Source: Candolleomyces eurysporus (taxonomy: Eukaryota; Basidiomycota; Agaricomycetes; Agaricales; Psathyrellaceae). From it: a DNA stretch of 64,000 nucleotides. Below, in pieces: positions 22,266-33,777 of this stretch. The stretch covers positions 1 to 64,000 of the forward strand of contig JANBPK010000773.1 in assembly GCA_027579435.1 (NCBI GenBank), read 5' to 3'. Position 1 is the first letter of the stretch. Each line of letters begins with the position of its first letter. The position numbers were made by a program, and so were the translations under genes. The notes below the pieces were generated by a model. That model had not been told where the DNA came from, made no database searches, and saw nothing but the letters and a program-made list of their open reading frames with translations.

Positions 22266-23660
22266 TTAGGCAAAGACGAAGTAGACGGATGAAATAACGG
22301 CCAAGAATAGACCGACACTGATCCCAAAGCTGTCTCGCAAAGGAGTAGCGGAAGAGCCAGCGGTCGAACCGGCAGAGGTGCCTCCAGTAGTTCCGCCAGT
22401 ACCATTGGCAGGTGGTGAAAGAACCTAGGTATTTTTGAACACCATCAGAATTGCTCTGACATATCGATGAAAAAATAACATACCCCAGAGAGCACATGAG
22501 CGACGCCGTTGCTCATGATGACGTTACCGGTCTGAACAGCGACATCATTGATGAACAGCTGACCATCCCGCTTGTGAACGGTAACAGGAACTCCAAGGAG
22601 TGTCTGGTATTCTCTCCCATCTTCAAAGGCGGTGGAGTACCCGACGTCACCTACAATACTGTGGTACTTCAGGGCGTCGACGATCTGGTCATTTGTCAAC
22701 GAGCTGATGTTGATGCCTGCCGCTTGGAACGCCGCGTCCGTTGGAGCGAAACAAGTGAATTTAGGGGTGGTATCAACGACTTCAGTCAGGTTGGTAGTCT
22801 GGATGGCCTGGAGCAGAGTCGAGAGGGAAGCCGTTTCGGCAGTTTGGGTGCAGGTTCGGGGGAAGTTGAGAACGCTGAACGGGAGTCGCCATGAGAATGA
22901 TGATGACGGAAAGATAACAATACGATACTTACCGATCGATAACATGAACGAGCCCACCCTCGAAAGCCAGGTCAGCTGAGGTCACATTTGCACTCGTACC
23001 AACACCCGAGTAGATCTTCAATCCACTGGGAGCGACTTCCTGGCCGGTGCTCCCGTATGCACTTGCGAAGATGACGTTGGCGGTACCCGCCAGATTGGTG
23101 TAATCCGCATCCAAAAGGCGAGTCTCCGCAATGGCTCCACCGGCGACACTGAGGTCGGCACTGCTCCGTGACAACGGGAGGAGATGGTAGTTGACGAGAT
23201 CTTGGATGCTATCTTCTGTGAGACTTGCCAGTCCACCTTGACCACTGATGAAGGCGTCGAGGGCTTCGTTGGAGGGTGCTAGGAGCGTTCCGGCAGCCGA
23301 CGAGAGACTCGCGAGCAAACCTGGGTATTGCGTGATGATCGAGTTGAGAGTGGAAAGCTCAGCCGTTTGAGCGATGAGGGTAGCAATATCAGGGCCTGTT
23401 GAACCAGTGGTGCCGCCGCCGGTTGAGCCAGTAGTACCACCGCCGGTTGAGCCAGTGGTACCATCGCCCGTTGAGCCAGTGGTACCACCGCCCGGTGCGC
23501 CAGTAGCACCAGGGGCCGGTGGAGCAGAGGTATATGCGCCCGATGAGCCGGGGGCGACACCAGTGCCCGGTGGATAAGTGACAGGTTCATGGCCCAACGA
23601 GCCAGCAACCCATCCCAGAACAGCGAACAAGGGCAAGAAGACTTTGAGATGCATGTCCAC
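22266..23660 (-). CDS. Fasciclin (FAS1) protein 1, likely GPI-anchored
   Basis: ATG at 23660 gives a signal peptide (HLKVFLPLFAVLGWVAGSLG), a Pro/Gly/Thr-rich linker containing four 8-residue repeats (GGTTGSTG), a first FAS1 domain (ELSTLNSIITQYPGLLASLS, TLLAPSNEALDAFI, YHLLPL, VHVIDR), and after an intron a second FAS1 domain (TTPKFTCFAPTDAAFQAAGI, YHSIVGDVGYSTAFEDGREY, FINDVAV, NGVAHVL). A final intron leads to a Ser/Thr/Gly-rich stretch and a hydrophobic C-terminus (ISVGLFLAVISSVYFVFA), as in GPI-anchored proteins; stop TAA 22268-22266. FAS1 proteins mediate adhesion at the cell wall. It is a divergent paralogue of 25327-26560. Confidence 0.93.
23395..23490 (-). repeat. Coding 24 nt repeat in FAS1 linker
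   Basis: Four tandem 24 nt units (23395-23418, 23419-23442, 23443-23466, 23467-23490) encode GGTTGSTG-type octapeptides with few substitutions. The array is absent from the neighbouring paralogue at 25327-26560. Such in-frame units commonly vary in number between strains. Confidence 0.85.
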
Positions 23661-25326
23661 CAGCTAGGGAGGTGGGGCAACAGGGGAGAGGCTCTGGTGA
23701 GGATGGGATTGATGGGCTTTCCGTCCACGACCTTGGAATGGGATCGATTGAAATGTCCTTTTTATAATCACGACGGGCGGCTAATGGGGCCAATTGAAAT
23801 GTTGGAGTCGACTTCGATTGACAGGTTGATTGGATGGCAAACGGAAATGTCAATCTCAAAGGTGCCATGGGGCTGGTCCGCTCAAATCGTGAGGCGAAAA
23901 GGCAGTCGCAGAGGTGGAAAGGACAGGAGGGGTTGTGGAAAGCTAAGCTGCAAGAGATGCACACCTCCCGAAATGAATGCCGATCGAACAATCCTCGTGG
24001 ATTGCTCAAGGCTCAAGGCTCAAGTCAGCTGACTCGCGTGAGTGGAGCGAGAGGCTTGGCGTAATCGATACAAATAAGCGCCCGGTTGGGGGTGATAAAG
24101 TCCAGGCACCGTATGGATGCTTGAATGAGCCGTGTTGACAGTAAGAACGTTGACCCCACAAGCCACAGAAATGCTGAGCAGGCCAGACCCGCCTTCCGGG
24201 TTGAAAACCGATAGTTGAGAGGTGGCATTGTGGACGCCTGCGGTGGTCCGAACTAGCCAGTGCACTGGTGAGGCTAGAAGCTGCGGGCGGCCGGAGCGTG
24301 CCAAAGCCATGTCAATGAGATCCGGAGAGGGACTCCACCACCATCTGGACTTGATCGACGCTCACAACAACAACAACGGGAGACATAATCCCGACGACAT
24401 TGAGAACGAGAGCTAAGCTAGCCATAAGAAAGATGCTTGGAAAGCTTGAGGTCTTCGAGAGAGCGTCGCTGGAGTGGGATAGGGGCACGGTGTGCTGTAG
24501 GACGATAGGGTCAATCAGTCAAGGGAATGACGACATCCACTAGCGCTGGAATGCCCAGAATTTGCCACTGACAGCCAAGCACACAGACCATGACAGCGAG
24601 AATTTTGTACCTTGATGCACAGGCAAGAATATAGCGCATTCGAGCGATAAATTGATTCTTGGCTCTGAGTCGTGGACGGAGGGACGTGCTCAAGTGCTGT
24701 GGATGTCCGGAAGCACAAAACCACCGATCAAGGGAAGGCCAGCAGTGGAAATTGCACAGCCACTTCATCAGGGTTTTGCACTCCGATATCCAGAAGCAAA
24801 ATTCGACCTGAGGGTACCCGAGTCCATGTTTCGCGGCTCTGTGTGCATAAGGGCCTGTAAGGTCCTTGAGGACTCGGCCGATATACTGATGTGCAAATCT
24901 ATACCCGTCTCCCTAAAGCTTCCTCGCCCTGGTAGTTATCTGATATAAATTCAAAAGCCGATGATCGTCTCGTTGGGATTTAGATAGATTCAATCAATCT
25001 CAATTTGTTGTCGAGAGACGTGATTGAGATAACCTTTCAGAAATTCGAAGGCCAAAACTGCCCTTAGGCGGCTAGAGAAGAGAATCAGATAAGGATCAAG
25101 TCAGGAAAAGACCGTGTGAAATTGGCGCTCACTGTCAAACCGAGCCTCATTGCGCCTTAGGCTCCGAATAAATAGGATTCGGCGTGTGCGGTGTAATGAA
25201 TACCGGAAAGAGACGCTCACGGGGCATCACACAATATATATACGGAGGCTGTGATGAGTGAATACTTGTTCCTTCGACGCCGCTGCTCATTCTGCGCCGT
25301 AAGGTGCCCACCCTTGTTGTCTCGTC
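23661..25326. promoter_or_regulatory. Divergent promoter region of the two FAS1 genes
   Basis: A 1.67 kb gap between two head-to-head fasciclin genes. TATA-type elements are visible for both: TATAAAAAGG on the minus strand at 23766-23757, about 100 nt before the ATG at 23660, and tatatata at 25235-25242, about 90 nt before the ATG at 25327. A weak two-exon frame on the minus strand (about 24440-24020, starting MASLALVLNVVGIMSPVVVV) could encode a small secreted protein of about 105 aa, but it has no recognisable domain and is not called. Confidence 0.55.
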
Positions 25327-26560
25327 ATGTTCTTCAAGATCCCCCGGGCGCTCGCTATCCCTATCCTCACCGTCCTCATTCTTACCCTCTTCACCAATGC
25401 TGCCACCGTCCAGGAGGTGATTGCTGAGCGACCAGAACTCTCAAGATTCAACGCTATCACCACGCGTTTTCCCGCTGTCCTCCGCGACCTGACTGTAGCA
25501 GGAGGCACCTTGCTGGCTCCAAACAACGACGCCGTGTCCAGTTTCATTGCGAGCGCTGGCATCCCGGATGTAGCAAGCATTACAGAGGCCTCCGCCCGGG
25601 AGCTTCTGTCGTATCACGTCCTCCCTCTTGCGCTCAGAAGCACGGATTTAAGTCGGTCGGGTGGTGCACTGGCGGATACCAGCCTTCTCGATGATCGACT
25701 CGCGAACCTCCAGGGCTCACCCAATGTGGTATTCGCTAGTGCATTCGGTAGCACAGGTCAAGAAGTTGCGCCCAGTGGTCTCAAGATTTATTCTGGAGTT
25801 GGGACCCCATCCAATGTTACAACACAAGACGTCGTGTTCGATGATGGGTACTTGCATGTTATTGACCGGTAAGTTATTTGACCTTGCTGCGCTGTCAGTA
25901 CCTGAACACATCATGCAGGGTTCTCAATTTCCCGCGTCCGTGTACGGAGACCGCAGAAGCTGCATCGCTTTCGCGTTTGCTTAGGGCCCTTGAGAGGGCC
26001 AACCTCACGGAGGCCGTGGATACAACCCCCAAATTCACCTGTTTTGCTCCGACGGATGCAGCATTTCAGCGAGCGGGCATCGATGTCGAGACGCTTAGTC
26101 CCCAAACGTTGGCCAACGCTTTGATGTACCACAGTATTGTTGGAGATGTGGGGTATTCGACTGCCTTTGAGGACGGGAGGGAGTACCAGACCCTGCTGGG
26201 AGTCAATGTGACCGTCCACAAGCGAGCGGGCCAGCTCTTCATCAACGATGTTGCCGTTTTGCAGGGAAATGTGATCATGTCGAACGGAGTTGCTCATGTC
26301 CTCGACGGGGTTAGTCACACTTTGTTTCAGATACGACAAATTCTAACAGGCTGACCCTTGCCCCGCAATAGGTCCTGTCACCTCCCACAACACCTACATC
26401 CAGCGGAACATCGAATATTCCGCGCACTACAATAACCAGCATCCCTCCTCCTCCAACGTCGGCCAATAACAATAACTCTGCGATCACTCTTGAAGTATCT
26501 CGGGCTCATTCAATTCTTGTTTCAGTCCTGATGATGATGGTGTCTGCCATCTTCGTATGA
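25327..26560 (+). CDS. Fasciclin (FAS1) protein 2, likely GPI-anchored
   Basis: ATG at 25327 encodes a signal peptide (LAIPILTVLILTLFTNAATV) followed directly by a FAS1 domain (ELSRFNAITTRFPAVLRDLT, TLLAPNNDAVSSFI, YHVLPL, LHVIDR). An intron (donor gtaagt) leads to a second FAS1 domain (TTPKFTCFAPTDAAFQRAGI, YHSIVGDVGYSTAFEDGREY, FINDVAV, NGVAHVLDG). After a second intron come a Thr/Pro/Ser/Asn-rich stretch and a hydrophobic end (ILVSVLMMMVSAIFV), stop TGA 26558-26560. It lacks the Gly/Thr repeat linker of the neighbouring paralogue. The two genes share intron positions and long identical motifs, so they arose by an inverted duplication. Role: cell-wall or surface adhesion, from the family. 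Confidence 0.93.
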
Positions 26561-27213
26561 TTGTCTTCTTTGACTCGGAGTTCCTACGACCTTTGACGCT
26601 TTGAATACGGACTTCTCATTTGCCCTGTATTTCACTATTTATAACACACCTTCATCTGGACTCTCACGACGAATGTTCCACTTCGTACTATCTGTAAGTC
26701 CAAAGTCGCTCTCAGATCGAAGCCAGCTCTCGTGGATTACTATGTATCAGACCCCTCGTAATGCAAATCTCCCGGGTCGCGCAAATCTCAGGAGTACCTT
26801 TGCCGTAAATTCCTCTAAAATCCCCAGAATATTACGATATGCGCAGTCAAACGGCCGGAGAACGTTTTGGTGGGTACTTATCCAAGCATCATCAGCTTTT
26901 ACGAACTCGGAGAAATTGGCGTTCCCGGCATCCCTTGAAAGGCCATGAACAATGAATGCATCATCATGGGCGCATTTCCTAAAGTTTTGAACGTTAGCAT
27001 ACATCTCGTGTCAAGCCGACGTTGCAAATTTCGGGGATTTACAGCACCTCGAAGAGGATTCCTGAGTGGTAAAGGAGCCAAATGGTGTTTCAATCTCGGA
27101 GATACATATTTTCAATTCAGAAGTACAGCTGCCGGTGGCAAAGTGTAAGAGGAACTAGAAAAGAGTCAAAAGTTCTATCGGAGGTATACAAGAGTTTATC
27201 TTAGAAATATAAA
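26561..27213. other. Intergenic region between convergent genes
   Basis: 3' flanks of FAS1 gene 2 (plus) and the glutathione transferase (minus). No gene, repeat or RNA is recognised. Confidence 0.4.
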
Positions 27214-28121
27214 TCAGGCCTTGAGCTTGAAAGTCGATCTAAATAGTTGAAGTCCCTCTTCGTCGACCCTCTCCCAAGGCGAGATCGCCTTCATCAGATT
27301 GAACCACCGCTGGTCCTCGGCCTCCATCAGCTCCTGCCACTCTGGAGAGTTCTCTCCCAAAAGCCTCTTAAACCAAGTCAGATACGAAGCGACGACGAAG
27401 TCAGCGAAGCATGGCTTGTCGCCGGTGATGAAGGGCTGACTGGATGAGGCGATTAGGGACCACTTGTGGAAAGACTTGAAACCGGCACGAACGCCGTCCC
27501 AGACGGCTTTCCGGCGCTCAGTGCCGACAGGTGCGATGTCTTCGAGGCGGCATCCATACCTAGCTTCGCGACGGGATCGGTAGTACTGGGAGCTGCGAGG
27601 AGGAAGTTGCCGCATGGCGAACTCAGAGGTGATGGAGTGAAGAGGGTCGGAGATGGTTTGGATGAAAATGTCAATGAACATGGCTTGGAGACCACGAGAG
27701 CCAATAGGGAAGAGGGGGGGAGAGATGGTGGATGGGTATGTGTCCTCAAGGTATTGAGCGATGATGAGCGAGTCGCCAATGTAACGACTGGTACTGGGAT
27801 CATAGATCACCGGAAGACCATAAAGAGGCTTTCCGTCCCGGTTCTCGCGGCTCGGGATGCCAAGTTGTTGGTAGAGCTGAGCAATGTCTGGGTACTCGAT
27901 CCAGACTGTGCGGTAATCCAATCCTTTCAAATTGAGAACGAATCTGGTGTACGGTCCGTCAGTATCGATTGAACACCAGATATTCGAAAGAAAGCCCTCA
28001 CCGAACTTTCCACGTGTTAGGTGACCATGCAACGTCTGAAGCGGCATGTCCTGGCAAGTCGTACAGGATAATCTTGTTCCCAGAGGGGGGNAGGGATGGT
28101 TGGCTGGAGCTCGATAGTCAT
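27214..28121 (-). CDS. Glutathione S-transferase, GSTFuA (etherase-like) type
   Basis: The N-terminal thioredoxin-fold part reads KIILYDLPGHAASDVAWSPN, then TWKVR, an intron, and FVLNLKGLDYRTVWIEYPDI. WSPNTWK and the EYPDI strand are hallmarks of basidiomycete GSTFuA enzymes, named from homology to bacterial beta-etherases of lignin catabolism, with the Ser of SPNTW as presumed catalytic residue. The GSH-site motif SRYIGDSLIIAQYLEDTYPS follows, then the helical C-terminal domain (KPCFADFVVASYLTWFKRLL), stop at 27214. Start ATG 28121 reads MTIELQPTIP. The frame is broken by an N in a C-run at about 28085-28091, most likely a sequencing ambiguity. Role: conjugation or binding of small aromatic or wood-derived compounds in the cytosol; here it opens a candidate thiol-metabolite cluster. 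About 265 aa. Confidence 0.88.
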
Positions 28122-29090
28122 GACAATGAGGATGAGGGAGTAAAGCTAAGCGATGATAGCTAGAAGATGCAGTGAGAGGAAAACAGGCAAAACTGAGCTG
28201 GGGATTCTCCAGGTGAAGGTTGGCCTTTTTAAACTCCACCTGAGACTAAATTCGGAACTCTCCAATCGCTTCGAGTGACCTGGCTCATACCTATGTCGAC
28301 CTCAAGCCTTAGAATGCTTGTCATTGGAAGCCCTGAGTGACTGTCAATGATGTCCGTGTCCGAGCAACTGTCAACCAATTTTTGGCTGTGGCCTCGAGGT
28401 GACATTTCGAGAGCCAAGATGTCATTCCCGCGTTTAGTTGGGCGTAAGGGTGAATAAATGCCTACTACCGAGCCGAGTTAGGTCTGACGTTATGAACAAA
28501 GCACCCTAAGACCTGATATTCCCTTTCTACATGCCGATGATAAGGACTGTGAGGAAGATTTTGATTTATCTTTCCTCAGGTGACTTGATCAGGTTGTGGC
28601 TCAGAATAAACGGCATTCAGCGGATAGCCTAAAGGGTTGAATCTTCGTAGAGAAGTACGTACGAGCGGACTACATCGGCACCGGGTTTCACGTATACAAC
28701 GCCCGTTTCTAACTTTCGAACACTCCAACATCTACACCCGAATTTGAGCTTCATCTTCATTTTCATTTTGGCGAAGTGATGACCCGAAACGATAAACCGG
28801 TGCTTCATAGCGCCGGATGGATGAAAGTGAACAATAGCGCGCGCCCGCGCTTCGGTCTTATTGAGACTTCACTAAACGCCAATGTCGTAAAAGATGTCAT
28901 TCAAACAAAGAGAAGGGGAGCGCCCTGATGCGGAAAAGCCATGAGGGAGCGCATAATGGAAATCAAGACCAAATTCGCCTCGTGGCGGAGATGATACCCT
29001 AAAACCCTTCCTTCAAGACAGCAAGAACGATCCCTCTAATTCGCTGCAAAGCGATATCAACACCCCGGCGAAATATTCAAAGTCAGATAC
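28122..29090. other. Intergenic region
   Basis: Upstream region of the glutathione transferase and 3' flank of the class-V PLP gene. No convincing gene or RNA is seen; a short GC-rich patch (gcgcgcccgcgc) occurs near 28838. Confidence 0.4.
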
Positions 29091-30763
29091 CTAGAATGAA
29101 CGTGCATTAGAATTTTTTCTTTGGGGTATCAGGGCAATAAAGGGTTCCAACTTCCCCATGGATCGCTGGCAGGGACGCACCTCGTTCCAAACTTGGGCAC
29201 AACATCGGGCCCACCAAGCCCCATTGTGCTTGAACACCAGCCCATAAACTTTGTCTTCGACCAGAAGTTTACGGTCGACGTAAGAAATGATGTCGTGGGT
29301 TTCTGGAAGGCTAGGCGAAAGAGGGAGTCGGACATTGATCATGTTCAAAGTGAAATCACCGCTTTCGTCCATCAGGTCGGTCTGAAAGATCTCCGCCATA
29401 CGACGACCCCCAGCTAGCGCCAGATCATGACAATAGGAGTTGATAGCCCTCTCTCCGCCGAGCCATTGGCGGAAGTCAAACGCTAGAAATGAGCCGTCAG
29501 ACCAGGGTTCAAAACAGTGAACCTTGTCAGTTTACCAGCATTGACACTGAGAAACGAGGTGAAGTCGCGCGTTGAGGCACCTGTTAATTGTTCAATTTGG
29601 GTTCCATTCAGTTCGGGAAGGACCGACTTATTAGCGTACTCACCCTCCAATCGTTGCTGAAGCGTGGACGTGCTCGCGCTCGGATACGAATTGTGTGGAA
29701 ATGCACATTTCATGATATGGTGGTTTCTATGAGTTCGTTCATGGCATCAGAACACATGCCATGAGGGTTCGGTCGGATCGAATCACGATCATACCTTCTG
29801 GGGACGTAAAGCAGGGAGCATCCCCGCTTCACGTAGAACCATTTGTGACAGCTCTAAGGGTTCAATTGAGCGGGAAAGTCGGGCTACAGGATGAACCGGC
29901 AAACGCACCGTTATCCAAAAGTCGGGCTGGGTCTTCGACAGATTGAGATCGACCTGCTGCCCCAAACAGTGGGCTGCATCAACGACGCTATAGGCCCCTT
30001 CTTCCCTGCAAATGCGAACCATTTCCTCCCAAGGGAACTTTATCCCCGGTTTGGAACAAATCGCGTCGATGAGAGCTACGAGTTTTGGTTGCCTCGTCTG
30101 GCCAACTCGACCGCGGAATTGGTTGGACCGAGCAGAGCGCAAGTGCGCATGATAGCTCTCGATAATTGCACTAGAAGTGGTTGGAAAATTGACCTCTAAA
30201 ACGGAGGTGTTCACGCGATACTTGTCTCGAATGTATCCAACATCTCCTCTACCACCTTTCCAGGTAGTCGTTACTGGAGGAGGCCATTAACGAACCACGA
30301 TGAACAAATAATTTTCAGATGTGGCAAGGGGGACAACTTACGATACACAATGGTATCTTCGGAAGACCATTCAAAATTGCTCAGAACCATGTCTATCGAG
30401 TGAGACGTCGTCGTCACAAAGACCAGCTCATCTGGATTCGCTCCGAGAAGTGGGGCAATTCTCTGGCGGGTAGCCTCCGTCAAAGGTCCACGAATAACCT
30501 TTTTCCACTTATCGGGCGATTCTTCAGCTTGACGAGATAAAGCATCGCAGGCGAGTTGAACAGGTAATGGAAGCGCGCCTTCAGAGCCTGAGAGTAGATT
30601 AATGGCAGTAGGTCATTCTATTTAGTCCATACGCACCAACGTTCAGGTTAATGAAACCAAGTTCGAACTGGAAATATTGAAGAAGTGCATGCCCGAATGG
30701 GGGAGGCACTGCTGGCACGAAGGCCGATACTTGACTATCTCGAGAATTGGTGAGCTCCGTCAT
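29091..30763 (-). CDS. Class-V PLP enzyme (CefD/Egt2-like aminotransferase family)
   Basis: ATG at 30763 reads MTELTNSRDSQVSAFVPAVP, then GHALLQYFQFELGFINLNVG and, after an intron, SEGALPLPVQLACDALSRQA, TEATRQRIAPLLGANPDELV and TTTSHSIDMVLSNFEWSSED. Further exons give VVDAAHCLGQQVDLNLSKTQ, with the Asp that contacts the PLP pyridine nitrogen, and CHKWFYVKRGCSLLYVPRR, whose Lys should form the PLP aldimine, then HHIMKCAFPHNSYPS and WLGGERAINSYCHDLALAGG. This is the fold-type I family annotated as isopenicillin-N epimerase-like; fungal relatives include the ergothioneine C-S lyase Egt2. A C-S lyase or desulfurase role fits the neighbours (GST, GGT, methyltransferase) but is inferred. The substrate-end motif NVGSEG differs from the common NHGSFG/NNGSYG. 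The last intron is uncertain, so the C-terminus may differ by some 20 residues. Confidence 0.85.
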
Positions 30764-30995
30764 ACCAGAGATGCAGATGGAGGGCGAGAAGACGTTGAGA
30801 AGAAAGCGCAGTGCTTTATATGAATTCAGAGATGTGACGTGGGTTGGTCAGTTCGGAAGCGCTCGTCACTACCGAATGGGGAAGAGAATTTGGGATTTGC
30901 GCTTAAGTACATTTGGATTCAACTTTTGGAAAAAGCGAGAAGAAACAGGAAGGATAGTACAAAGATACACAGGCAAACAATAAATGAAAATGCAA

Positions 30996-31881
30996 CTACT
31001 CCGTATCGAAAATCATGCAACGAACTTCGATTGACTGTCGCTGAGGAGCTTCCGGTGGGCTCGTCTTGTCCTCGAAAGCGCTATGGGCAGTCGCTCGAGC
31101 TGTCTTGCCACCGTCGTCGACGCTGTCGAAGATCTTGATGAAGGTGCATTCTTCAGGTGTCTGGCTTCCAAGATACCACCACTCGTGCTCGTCGCTGTGA
31201 CGAACATTGAAAGCAGAGCCTTCAAAAGTGGGGTAGAAGCGACGGGTATGCATGAAGTCCCTCTCGGGATCAACTGAACGCCAATTGACGACGCCAAGCG
31301 GATGGTGGGCGACCGGGTTCTCTATGGGGCGCCAAACGTTGATGATACGGAAGCGTGAAGCAAGGAGTCGGTCAGCCTCTTCGGGCAGATGACGACGAAC
31401 ACGAGCGACAGATGCCTCGTATGTCTGGTCAATATGAACACTTTTCTGGAATACGGCGTTAGGAGATAGTCTAACGGACGGTGGAGCAACGTACCGCAGG
31501 TCCTCGAGGGGTTCCCTTGTCCATGTGATTTGGTTGTTCTTCAAGACGGCGAATGGTATGGTCCCAGATGAAAACGCGTTTGGCACCAGGAACAGTTTTC
31601 TTGACAAGTTCTTCGATTTCCTTGTAGTACTCGTTGACGACGCGTTGCTCGTCATCGAAAGTCTTCTCCGACGCGACATGATGAACGAACTTGAAGCCGT
31701 TCTCATCTAAGCAGGCGTTCTCCTCCAAAGGGGTACCCCGTGCATCGTGAATGACGGCCGGGTAGGGCCTCATCTCGATATTAGATTTCGAGGTGCCATC
31801 GGGAGGATCGTAGACATATTTGAATGCAGGTTTCGAGTCGAGATGAACGCAGTAGTTGAGGATNGTTTCAACGTCTGGCAT
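30996..31881 (-). CDS. CmcJ/NvfI-family (AsaB-like) oxygenase 1
   Basis: Two exons: MPDVE(N)ILNYCVHLDSKPAF to HTIRRLEEQPNHMDKGTPRGPA, then an intron and KSVHIDQTYEASVARVRRHL to the end EVRCMIFDTE, stop 30998-30996. Family landmarks are HDARGT, DENGFKFV, IINVWRPIENPVAHHPLGVV, FNVRHSDEHEWWYLGSQTPE and RQSIEVRC. The HxD of VHIDQT with a later His (VRH or EH of the next motif) and the Arg of RQSIEVR fit a Fe(II)/2-oxoglutarate oxygenase site, as established for NvfI; that role here is inference. About 280 aa, near the family's usual length. One of four paralogues in this window. The intron found after the HT(I/L)R motif in paralogues 2 and 4 is absent. A single N lies in codon 6. Confidence 0.88.
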
Positions 31882-33777
31882 GGTCGAGAAGGTGGTGGGC
31901 GAAGAGCAACTACTTCTTGGAGGAAGCTAAGGTATCTTGCTAAATACATGANCTCAAATAGAGTTCATGTTAATCGGCTGGGNGACCCTGTNGCATGGCC
32001 AATTCTTGAGCNCGCGAAATNAGATAGCAAAATTCATGGCAGATGAGATGCAAGTCAAACCGTTAATGCAAACCAATGTCGCAAACCGAGCGCGAACTGA
32101 TCCTGACTATGTCATCTNTCCCACGCTCCNCTGCCGTCATAGGCAANGGCTANCGGCGCNTTCGGACTTTGTGTGCGTGTNCGGGATGTTCATCAGGCGC
32201 TTTCAACCTTCCTGACCAACTATCACCATCANNACAGGGCGCCATGCTGAAGACNGCTGTCTTGAGGACTCGAAATGTTGCTAAAATATCCCACATTGCN
32301 CNTGGTAGCCAGCTTCGCTGGAACTCGAGCTGGCACCAGACTGCCAAGGCGGGATTTACCGTAGGCACAGAGCAGTACAACAAGTGAGTTCTGGTTCCAG
32401 CCTGCAAAGCATATCACTCTGATGNGCCGNCNTAATACTATAGATTCAGACCGACATACCCCTCCGAGCCTATTGCTCAGATTCGTGAGGCGGTCAATGC
32501 GCCTCCCCCGTTGAACGTGGCAGAGTTCGTCGACTAGTTACTATGATTGGCGCGTCCTTTTCGACTGATGTCATTATCAGACTGGGCTCTGGTTCTGGTA
32601 TCTTTACTCGAAACCTGCTAACCCATCCTGCATGGGCTGAATCAATTGGGCGGCTTCAGGCTGTTGAACCCAGCGAGGGCATGCGCCAGTCGTTCGACAA
32701 GTCNATTCAGGATCCCCGTGTTGTCNCTACGGACGGAACATTCNATATAACGGGCATCCCAGACGGCTGGGCGGACGTNGTAATCGTTGCCCAGGTATGN
32801 GTCTCTTCGCGTTGATANCTTCAGNTTTCTTACAATGTTTTGCAGGCCTTCCATTGGGCGACAAATTTCGACGCTGCTGTTACCGAGTTTGCCCGCATCC
32901 TCAAGCCCAATGCTCCTCTCGCTCTTATTTGGAACATGGAAGACCGATCCCGCGCTGCNTGGCTCAAGCAGTGCCGCGAGAGAATCGAACAGTATGAGAA
33001 CAACAGTCCTCATTTCCGNTTCGGCCTGTGGCGAAAGGCTTTCGATGNGCCCAGCTGGGATAAGTACTTCACCCGCCCCGTTGAGAAGGTTCACGAGTAT
33101 CATCACCCCGGTACGATGGAGCGTATGGTCAATCGATCGGTCACGAAGAGCGACGTTGCGCCCCTCCCTGAAGAAGAGAAGAAGAAGATTCAGAAGGACA
33201 TTGCGAGCTATATCGAGAAGGGAGACGGTATGGTTTGGATCGACAAAGAGAAGGGTATTTTCGAGTATCCTCACCAGGTTACCTTGGTTCTTGCTCATCG
33301 TAAAGACTAGTCCTACACATAGATCCTCTTTACCTGTAACTCTGAATGTATATCTACTTTCCAATAAATGTGGCCGTTGCCTTGCTAATGCTGATCCTTC
33401 AAATAAACGCGCAATGCTAAGTTCCGGCTCCATGTTACATTGGCGGGCAAGTCTTGTTGTACGAGGATCACAGAAGGAAAGAGAGTCTTTCTAATAACAG
33501 ATTACATTAACTCGACCATTCTTCATACATTCTACATTTACTCAAGCTCGAAAACAAAGCAACGCAACTCTATCGACTGCCTATGCGGGGCCTCAGGAGG
33601 GCTGGTGGAATCATCAAATGACGTATGAGGCGTAGCCCTAGCCACATCNTCCACGGTATCGTAACACTTTATCAACAAACACTCCTCGGGAGTCTGGTCG
33701 GCCAAATGCCACCATTGATGCTTCTCGCTATGTCGAACATTATANGTCGCCCCAATGAAGTCAGGGTGAATNCTCTT
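31864..33777. other. Low-quality stretch with many ambiguous bases
   Basis: Single Ns appear every few tens to hundreds of bases here (for example 31952, 31983, 32118, 32232, 32414, 32704, 32958, 33019, 33745). Base ambiguity rather than biology probably explains missing residues in the methyltransferase and in oxygenase 2, and the interval 31882-32243 cannot be interpreted beyond its promoter position. Confidence 0.7.
32244..33310 (+). CDS. SAM-dependent methyltransferase (type 11, Crg1/UbiE-like)
   Basis: ATG at 32244 begins MLKTAVLRTRNVAKISHI, an Arg/Ser-rich, acid-free stretch resembling a mitochondrial presequence, then QTAKAGFTVGTEQYNKFRPT, typical of fungal class-I methyltransferases. 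The SAM-binding glycine loop is LGSGSGIFTRNLL, motif II is AVEPSEGMR, and motif post-I is GIPDGWAD..IVAQAFHWAT, followed by FARILKPNAPLALIWNMEDR and the C-terminal SKSDVAPLPEEEKKKIQKDI-like helices; the stop TAG ends at 33310. Intron joins at 32381 and 32798 are good. Near 32525-32582 no clean GT-AG join restores the frame (NVAEFVD then stop), probably because of base errors; a genuine lesion is possible. In the cluster it could methylate a free thiol or hydroxyl. Confidence 0.75.

Noticed and set aside
24020..24440. Small secreted protein between the FAS1 genes
   Set aside because: A two-exon model with a hydrophobic start is possible, but there is no domain and the donor and acceptor are not unique; support is too weak for a call.
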